A DNA stretch of 10,019 bases from CAMEGH01 sp964513905. GTDB lineage: Bacteria; Patescibacteriota; Saccharimonadia; Saccharimonadales; Saccharimonadaceae. The notes under the pieces were generated by a model. It made no database searches. It was not told where the DNA came from and saw nothing but the letters and a program-made list of their open reading frames with translations. Below, piece by piece: positions 6,610-10,019 of this stretch (its first letter is position 1; each line of letters begins with the position of its first letter). Position numbers and translations under genes: made by a program. The DNA is taken from NCBI GenBank assembly GCA_964513905.1, contig CAZENS010000020.1, positions 1-10,019 on the forward strand, given 5' to 3'.

Positions 6610-6793
6610 GTAGCAGTATTATTGCGATAACTGCTATAGTTGCGCTAATTGCGATAACGCTACGCTTTTTTTCGTGCCACCATTGCCCTGTTTTACTGCG
6701 CTTTACTGCAGTAACTCTAATTGTTTGTGGTGAAAAATCCTTCGCATCTTTGCCGGTGTAGCGTTTGTTGCGTTTCTTTTTTTGCTTGCTCAT
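6575..6793 (-). CDS. Small basic single-pass membrane protein, unknown function
   Basis: A 72-aa protein with two clear parts: a strongly basic N-terminal region of about 43 residues (starts MSKQKKKRNKRY) and one hydrophobic helix of about 22 residues near the C-terminus (SVIAISATIAVIAIILLLIF), then ELVRLFFV. By the positive-inside rule the basic part is cytoplasmic, and the protein is tail-anchored or single-pass. I recognise no named family. The predicted topology and a dedicated upstream promoter argue that it is a real gene. The ATG at 6793 is 8 nt after the -10 hexamer, so the mRNA is probably leaderless, and no Shine-Dalgarno is present. Its 3' end overlaps the kinase gene's 3' end by 35 nt on the opposite strand, so the two transcripts are antisense to each other there. 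An 11-nt direct repeat (ATTGCGATAAC, 6621 and 6648) simply encodes the repeated VIAI in the helix. Confidence 0.72.
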   Translation of the reverse strand: MSKQKKKRNKRYTGKDAKDFSPQTIRVTAVKRSKTGQWWHEKKRSVIAISATIAVIAIILLLIFELVRLFFV

Positions 6794-6801
6794 ATGCGCC
6801 T

Positions 6802-6810
6802 AGTATACCA
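6802..6810 (-). promoter_or_regulatory. Extended -10 promoter of the small membrane protein gene
   Basis: On the minus strand the sequence reads TGGTATACT. The TATACT hexamer ends 8 nt before the ATG at 6793, predicting a start of transcription within a base or two of the start codon. The T of TGn is also the last T of the terminator U-tract of the upstream LPxTG gene, so the two elements abut. Confidence 0.5.
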
Positions 6811-6840
6811 AAATCACCCCCTAGTAATCCAGGGGGTGAT
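6810..6840 (-). terminator. Intrinsic terminator of the LPxTG gene
   Basis: A perfect 10-bp stem, ATCACCCCCT (6813-6822) with AGGGGGTGAT (6831-6840), encloses an 8-nt loop. In the minus-strand direction the stem ends in GAT and continues TTT then GG, a short U-tract of four including the last stem base. There is no U-tract on the plus side, so it serves the minus-strand gene that ends at 6887. The stem is strong, the U-tract weak; some read-through into the small downstream gene is possible. Confidence 0.7.
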
Positions 6841-6886
6841 GGTTGACTGAAACTGACGCTTCAGAAAAGATATGAGCGGTCAGTCT

Positions 6887-8611
6887 CTAGTTTAGGATGC
6901 GGCGACCCGCAAAGTAGTATCCTGCTGCAATAGCGATTACACCAAACCCAAGTGTGGTGAGTGCGCTGATTCCACCGGTGCGAGGAAGCTCGGTTGGAGC
7001 TACCGGCAAGGTAGTTTCAATACATTCAGGGCTGTTCTTTGGCAAATGTTCTTTGCCTGGAACTTCACACATAGGTGTCGTAGGGGTAGTAGGTGCTTCT
7101 TGGCAGTCTGCTAGGTTCTTTGAATGCTTACTGCTATCGAAGTCAGTTTCCTTAATGGTTACAATCTTCTTTTCATCAACAAGACATACTTCGATTTCAC
7201 CTGGTTGTGGTGGGGTTGGGACTTCAAATTCCTTCTTACATTTTGCACTATCGGCTACGACGTCGTTTCCACCAACGGTGAAGGTAACAACTGCTTCAAC
7301 AGTGTATTTACCTGGCGTTGCTTGTGTGTATTCGGCAGCATTTGGTGCTCCGTTTACGCGGTGGATTTCTTTACCGCTAGCATCACGTACAATGTAAGTA
7401 ACACTCTTGAACGTACCATTCTTTACAGTATAGCCAGTTTCAAACTTGTAGGTGTTGGTCGCGATTTTATTTACCGCTAGGGCATCACAAGTGTAAACTG
7501 GTGCTTCCTGACATTCTTTCGTTACGGTAATATCAGCTGTGTCGTTCTTGTTGCCGTTTGCTGTATTAACGTAGGCGGTGTTGGTAAGTGTGTTTACTCC
7601 ACAGGCAAGCTCGTCTAGTTTATCAACCTTGGCACTAAACTTAATGTAAGCGTTTGCACCTGGAGTGTAGTTTCCGATGTTGATTCCGCCAACAGTAACT
7701 TCATTGCTAGAGATATTCTTCCATTGGCTGTTAGTTGTGCTGTTAGAAATATAGGTTGATCCGGGAATGTAACTAACACCTTTTGGTAGTACGTCCTTAA
7801 TCATCACGTTATCTTGTCGCACTTGGCCTGTGTTTCGGTATTGAATCTTATAGTCAATAGTGTCGCCTGGCGCAACTGCTACATTTTCTGTGTAGTTATT
7901 TTGGCCAGATTTTGAAACCTGCTTCTCTATTTCAAAGTTTGGCTGAACTGCCTGCACTTTGTAAATAACGTAGCCAGAAAATTCATTACAGCCAGGTAGC
8001 TTGCCGTCTAGGCTATCGAAACCTAGCGGTGCGCCGGTTGTAAATAGGCTATCTGGCATAGTTTGTCCATTTACACCACCAAGGCTGGTGATTTTTGCTG
8101 AATCTTGCACGTAACGAAGTGCCATATCGGCAGTACTTGTTCCGTATGCTTCATCCCATACAGTTTTTGGTTGTGCGTTATCGGCACTAACAAAACCGGT
8201 AAAACGAGCTTTTTCGCCAGCTTTTACAGTTGCTGGCATCTGAACGCGCATTTGCGCATTTTGTGCAATTCCCCGAAAACCGTGCTCTTCGGTGTTTAGG
8301 GAGCTCTTTGCGTTATTGTGGAAGAATACGTATACTTCGTATTCTTTTCCTGGTTGCAGGGTGACGTTTTCGCCAAATTTATTTCCTGCGCCTGCTTCAC
8401 GGATTTGAACAAAGTTTCGCTCATCGCCATGCTTTGCGTTATCGGTGATTGAGTTAAATGTAACGTGATCAGCAGGACTTTGTAGTGTATAGGTTGGTCG
8501 ATCTGGACCCCAGGCCAAAAGCCCGGCAGGCACAGCAACGGCTGCTATTACTACTGCAAGCCCGGCGACACGTCGTGGTGCACGCTTAAGCGCTGCTAGT
8601 AATTTTTTCAT
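6887..8611 (-). CDS. LPxTG (LPRTG) sortase-anchored surface protein with DUF11-like domain
   Basis: A 574-aa exported cell-surface protein. The ATG at 8611-8609 is chosen over one at 8644 because AGAGGAG lies 5 nt upstream and because it gives a normal signal peptide: basic residues 2-14 (MKKLLAALKRAPRRV), then hydrophobic 16-34. Residues about 40-225 form a beta-rich domain I do not recognise. Residues about 226-365 look like a DUF11-type beta-sandwich repeat (NYTENVAVAPGDTIDYKIQY, then DVLPKGVSYIPGS). Residues 372-465 are a possible Ig/PKD-like domain. Next come two Cys-bounded modules, one with VTIKETDFDSSKHSKNLADC (484-503) and one with CEVPGKEHLPKNSPEC (515-530), a style I recall from Saccharibacteria. 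The C-terminus is a sorting signal: LPRTG at 542-546, hydrophobic 548-568, and Arg570/571. A sortase would cleave after Thr545 and link it to the wall; no sortase gene is in the window. A role in adhesion or host contact is inference. Confidence 0.9.
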   Translation of the reverse strand: MKKLLAALKRAPRRVAGLAVVIAAVAVPAGLLAWGPDRPTYTLQSPADHVTFNSITDNAKHGDERNFVQIREAGAGNKFGENVTLQPGKEYEVYVFFHNNAKSSLNTEEHGFRGIAQNAQMRVQMPATVKAGEKARFTGFVSADNAQPKTVWDEAYGTSTADMALRYVQDSAKITSLGGVNGQTMPDSLFTTGAPLGFDSLDGKLPGCNEFSGYVIYKVQAVQPNFEIEKQVSKSGQNNYTENVAVAPGDTIDYKIQYRNTGQVRQDNVMIKDVLPKGVSYIPGSTYISNSTTNSQWKNISSNEVTVGGINIGNYTPGANAYIKFSAKVDKLDELACGVNTLTNTAYVNTANGNKNDTADITVTKECQEAPVYTCDALAVNKIATNTYKFETGYTVKNGTFKSVTYIVRDASGKEIHRVNGAPNAAEYTQATPGKYTVEAVVTFTVGGNDVVADSAKCKKEFEVPTPPQPGEIEVCLVDEKKIVTIKETDFDSSKHSKNLADCQEAPTTPTTPMCEVPGKEHLPKNSPECIETTLPVAPTELPRTGGISALTTLGFGVIAIAAGYYFAGRRILN

Positions 8612-8660
8612 TAATACTCCTCTTTCTGGCACTCCACATGCCAAATTAATTTTCTAGTTA

Positions 8661-8689
8661 ATTATAAAATAATTATTATACTAAGTAAA
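8661..8689 (-). promoter_or_regulatory. Promoter of the LPxTG gene
   Basis: On the minus strand there is a -35-like TTTACT (8684-8689), a 17-bp spacer and a perfect TATAAT (8661-8666). This gives a predicted leader of about 40 nt, which contains the strong Shine-Dalgarno. A second perfect TATAAT (8675-8680) lies 14 nt upstream but has a poor -35. The surrounding spacer is very AT-rich (7 of 60 G+C in 8641-8700). Confidence 0.55.
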
Positions 8690-8706
8690 TACTTAATATA
8701 ATAATT
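8671..8706. repeat. 36-bp near-perfect palindrome over the LPxTG promoter
   Basis: The sequence is symmetric about 8688/8689. AATTATTATA, one unpaired position (C8681 against A8696), TAAGTA, central AA, TACTTA, and TATAATAATT give 17 of 18 complementary pairs. It covers the -35 at 8684-8689 and holds a TATAAT on each strand. As DNA it could be an operator for a dimeric regulator. As minus-strand RNA it would be an AU hairpin followed by a U-rich stretch, which could end transcripts arriving from the GC-rich gene upstream. The symmetry is seen directly; function is open. Confidence 0.75.
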
Positions 8707-8776
8707 TTGAGCATAAGCAAGATACTATCCTAGTTGTTAATGTACAACAAGTCAGATTATTACAAAACATGGGTTG

Positions 8777-8823
8777 ATTCCGGAGAGTCAACCGTTCAAT
8801 AAAGAACGGAGACTCTCCGGAAT
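8777..8823. repeat. 47-nt two-tier hairpin without U-tract
   Basis: The outer arms ATTCCGGAGAGTC (8777-8789) and GACTCTCCGGAAT (8811-8823) are a perfect 13-bp inverted repeat. Inside, CCGTTC (8792-8797) pairs with GAACGG (8804-8809), leaving a 6-nt loop AATAAA and a small AA/A internal bulge. Neither side has a T-run, so it is not a classical intrinsic terminator. It sits 45 nt past the stop of the GC-rich minus-strand gene, where a terminator or 3' stability element would be expected. A repeat-element end is an alternative. Confidence 0.8.
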
Positions 8824-8846
8824 ACACACCGGTTAACTTAACGGGA

Positions 8847-8871
8847 TGAGCTACCTATTGTAGGTAGTTCA
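8847..8871. repeat. Hairpin at the stop codon of the GC-rich gene
   Basis: TGAGCTACCTA (8847-8857) and TAGGTAGTTCA (8861-8871) pair over 11 positions, one of them a G:T wobble in plus-strand RNA (A/C in the minus-strand transcript), around a 3-nt loop. The repeat includes the TGA stop of the minus-strand gene at 8871-8869. With the 47-nt hairpin downstream it forms a tandem hairpin 3' end. No U-tract follows. Confidence 0.65.
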
Positions 8872-10019
8872 TTCACCCTTTCGAGCCGAGATACGATTCG
8901 ACGTGCGCACGTATGCGATGTACACCGCCAGTCCGACCACGATGGCAAGGAGATAGGTGGGGGTGGTTACCTCAAAAGAAGCATTCACCTGCTCAATCTC
9001 CTCAATGTCGGTCGACTGTTCCGCCGGAGCGGAATCGCTGCCAGCAGCATCTTCTCCCAAAGGAGATTCAACTGCGGGCTGCGCCGGTTCGGCAGCTTCC
9101 GCCGGAGCGGGGTTGCCTCCGATAGCAGCGTCTTCTCCCGAAGGAGTTTCGGCTGCCGGTGCGGCGGCTTCTGCCGGAGCAGGTTCCGCGGTGTTCTGCA
9201 CCGAGTTGGTGCTACCGCCATCGGGGTCCTGCGACTCGGCGTTTCCGCCGGCACCTTCCACCGGGGTGCTAGGTGCCCAATCTTCACTGGGATTCGCATC
9301 CGGTGCATCGATACCCGTGACCGGAGCGTCGACGGGCTCTTCCGGATTAACCGGAGTCGGCTCCGTCGTCTCGAGTTCACTCGAGGGCGGAGCAGACGCT
9401 GTCGTGTGTCCACTGGGGGCACTCGGTCCATCAGACGGATTCTTCGTCTCCGAAGGTTCCGTGGTCGGAGTCGAGGTGCTCGGCTCCGTGCTCGGAGTAG
9501 AAGTCGACGGCTTGGTGGTCGTCGTCTTCGTGGTCGAGGTGCTCGGCTTGGTGGTCGTCGTCTTCGTCGACGGCTTGGACGGTTCCGTGGTCGGAGTCGT
9601 CTTCGTCGTTTTCGGGGTCGACGGCCTGGTGCTGGTCACCGCCGGCGGCTTGGCGCCACCGGTCGGCTGGTTGCCCTGCACCGGCTGCTGAGCTTCCTGC
9701 GGCTGCTCCTGCGACGGGGCGGGGGCAACGTTGGGAATCTCGTTACGGAACGACGGCTGGAGGCCGCACGCCGCACGCAGCACCAAAACGCTGCCAGACT
9801 TCATCTGAATGACGAGCGCCTGGCCCAACGTCGGCTGGGTGCCGAACTTCGTCAACTTCGGCATTTCATTGGGGTTATACTCCTTGATCATAGAGTTATC
9901 CTTGACCATATAGCTATACCTCTTGATCATACCGAGCGACTCGTATCGCACATCGCCAAAATTTGTCAGCCAAACCTTATCGATCTGGCCAAGGAACTTG
10001 TTGGCCTCGGCGGCCTGCA
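8869..10019 (-). CDS. Partial GC-rich gene: Thr/Pro/Ser/Ala-rich, C-terminally anchored surface protein
   Basis: The frame stays open to the right edge, so the start lies outside; an internal GTG at 9951 need not be the real start. The visible part (383 codons including the stop) begins with about 110 residues that look folded (aromatic and hydrophobic residues, FLGQIDKVWLTNFGD, then a hydrophobic strand LVLRAACGLQPSF). About 230 low-complexity residues follow: a Thr/Lys/Pro/Ser stalk with 12-residue repeats (KPSTSTTKTTTT), then an acidic Ala/Pro/Glu part with two or three copies of a PAPAEAA...GEDAA unit of about 26 residues. It ends with one membrane helix (YLLAIVVGLAVYIAYV) and a basic tail, without an LPxTG. 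This is the layout of a membrane-anchored surface protein with an extended, probably glycosylatable stalk; no family is recognised. Codon and base use are far richer in GC (40 of 60 at 9361-9420) than the rest of the window, suggesting foreign origin or an assembly join. Confidence 0.75.
   Translation of the reverse strand, partial: QAAEANKFLGQIDKVWLTNFGDVRYESLGMIKRYSYMVKDNSMIKEYNPNEMPKLTKFGTQPTLGQALVIQMKSGSVLVLRAACGLQPSFRNEIPNVAPAPSQEQPQEAQQPVQGNQPTGGAKPPAVTSTRPSTPKTTKTTPTTEPSKPSTKTTTTKPSTSTTKTTTTKPSTSTPSTEPSTSTPTTEPSETKNPSDGPSAPSGHTTASAPPSSELETTEPTPVNPEEPVDAPVTGIDAPDANPSEDWAPSTPVEGAGGNAESQDPDGGSTNSVQNTAEPAPAEAAAPAAETPSGEDAAIGGNPAPAEAAEPAQPAVESPLGEDAAGSDSAPAEQSTDIEEIEQVNASFEVTTPTYLLAIVVGLAVYIAYVRTSNRISARKGE
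9021..9180 (-). repeat. Imperfect tandem repeat (about 78 and 72 bp) in the Ala/Pro/Glu region
   Basis: The block beginning CCGCCGGAGC recurs at 9021, 9099 and (as CTGCCGGAGC) 9171, and TCTTCTCCC recurs at about 9050 and 9131. The protein reads PAPAEAA ... SGEDAA and PAPAEAAEPA ... LGEDAA, then SAPAEQ. The copies diverge in sequence, so it is an older duplication inside the coding region. Confidence 0.7.
9508..9567 (-). repeat. Direct repeat, 36-bp period, in the Thr/Lys/Pro stalk
   Basis: An identical 24-nt block (starting CGGCTTGGTGGTCGTCG on the plus strand) is present at 9508-9531 and 9544-9567. It encodes the 12-residue unit KPSTSTTKTTTT on the minus strand. Near-identity at DNA level suggests recent expansion by slippage, so repeat number may vary between strains. 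Confidence 0.8.

Noticed and set aside
6845..6885. GACTGA ... TCAGTC inverted repeat after the LPxTG stop
   Set aside because: A 6-bp stem with a 29-nt loop is weak; the adjacent 10-bp hairpin at 6813-6840 explains termination better.
6954..7397. 147-codon and neighbouring 118-codon plus-strand frames inside the LPxTG gene
   Set aside because: Antisense shadows; the minus-strand gene has a complete signal peptide, domains and sorting signal.
8612..8644. Upstream ATG for the LPxTG protein, adding 11 residues
   Set aside because: The added residues spoil the signal peptide and would translate over the strong AGAGGAG that serves the ATG at 8611.
8697..8702. Plus-strand TATAAT as a promoter toward the GC-rich gene
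   Set aside because: No plus-strand gene follows; the hexamer is the mirror half of the palindrome.
8733..8748. GTTGT ... ACAAC inverted repeat as an operator
   Set aside because: Arms of only 5 bp in AT-rich DNA are within chance expectation; kept out for lack of further support.
8985..9431. 148-codon minus-strand frame rich in Arg, Pro and Leu
   Set aside because: A frame-shifted shadow of the same repeats on the same strand, with no domain or start signal.
9508..9567. Possible CRISPR-like array
   Set aside because: The repeats keep the reading frame, the spacing holds similar sequence, and no cas-like gene is present; it is coding low complexity.
8957..9691. 244-codon plus-strand open frame opposite the GC-rich gene
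   Set aside because: Its Gly/Ser/Val-rich repeats are the antisense of the Thr/Pro/Ala/Glu repeats. The minus-strand frame has a folded head, stalk and membrane anchor, which is more convincing.

Overview
The window reads as a chromosomal segment of a small-genome, ultrasmall-type bacterium, most likely Candidatus Saccharibacteria (TM7) or a near relative in the Patescibacteria. Supporting signs are type IV pilin-like genes, an LPxTG surface protein with a DUF11-like module and Cys-containing C-terminal modules of a style I recall from Saccharibacteria, a divergent FolD, many short overlaps between genes, and TGA used as an ordinary stop (which argues against the recoded SR1/Gracilibacteria). 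The assignment comes from protein style and memory; no database search was possible.

Layout: (1) 1-1857, minus strand: three overlapping genes for proteins with type IV prepilin-like N-termini. Their order and sizes resemble the PilV-PilW-PilX minor pilins, and the last gene runs off the left edge. (2) 1910-2079: a complete tRNA-Lys(CUU) transcription unit with promoter, mature tRNA with encoded CCA, and intrinsic terminator. (3) 2133-2979: folD, with an extended -10 placed so close to the GTG start that the mRNA is probably leaderless. (4) 2982-6609: a signalling block. A stand-alone receiver protein (minus strand) is divergent from a two-gene operon encoding a class I SAM methyltransferase and a multi-pass membrane histidine kinase, which overlap by 4 nt. 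(5) 6575-6793: a small basic single-pass membrane protein, convergent with and overlapping the kinase gene end. (6) 6810-8706: a 574-residue sortase-type (LPRTG) surface protein with its own promoter, strong Shine-Dalgarno, terminator, and a 36-bp near-perfect palindrome over the promoter. (7) 8777-10019: hairpin-rich spacer, then the 3' part of a GC-rich gene for a Thr/Pro/Ser/Ala-rich, C-terminally membrane-anchored protein that runs off the right edge. Base composition changes sharply here: 7 of 60 G+C at 8641-8700 against 40 of 60 at 9361-9420.

Taken together the window is mostly about the cell surface (pili, anchored adhesin-like proteins) and sensing (kinase plus receiver), which fits an episymbiotic lifestyle that depends on contact with a host bacterium. 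A recurring regulatory pattern is an extended -10 (TGn plus a TATAAT-like hexamer) with no good -35, lying 7 to 20 nt from the start codon. It occurs at folD, the receiver gene, the small membrane protein gene and the pilin operon, and predicts leaderless or very short-leader mRNAs. Genes inside operons or with longer leaders (pilX-like, methyltransferase, LPxTG protein) instead show recognisable Shine-Dalgarno sequences. No gene-free stretch exceeds 300 bases; the longest is 8612-8868, described under its promoter, palindrome and hairpins.
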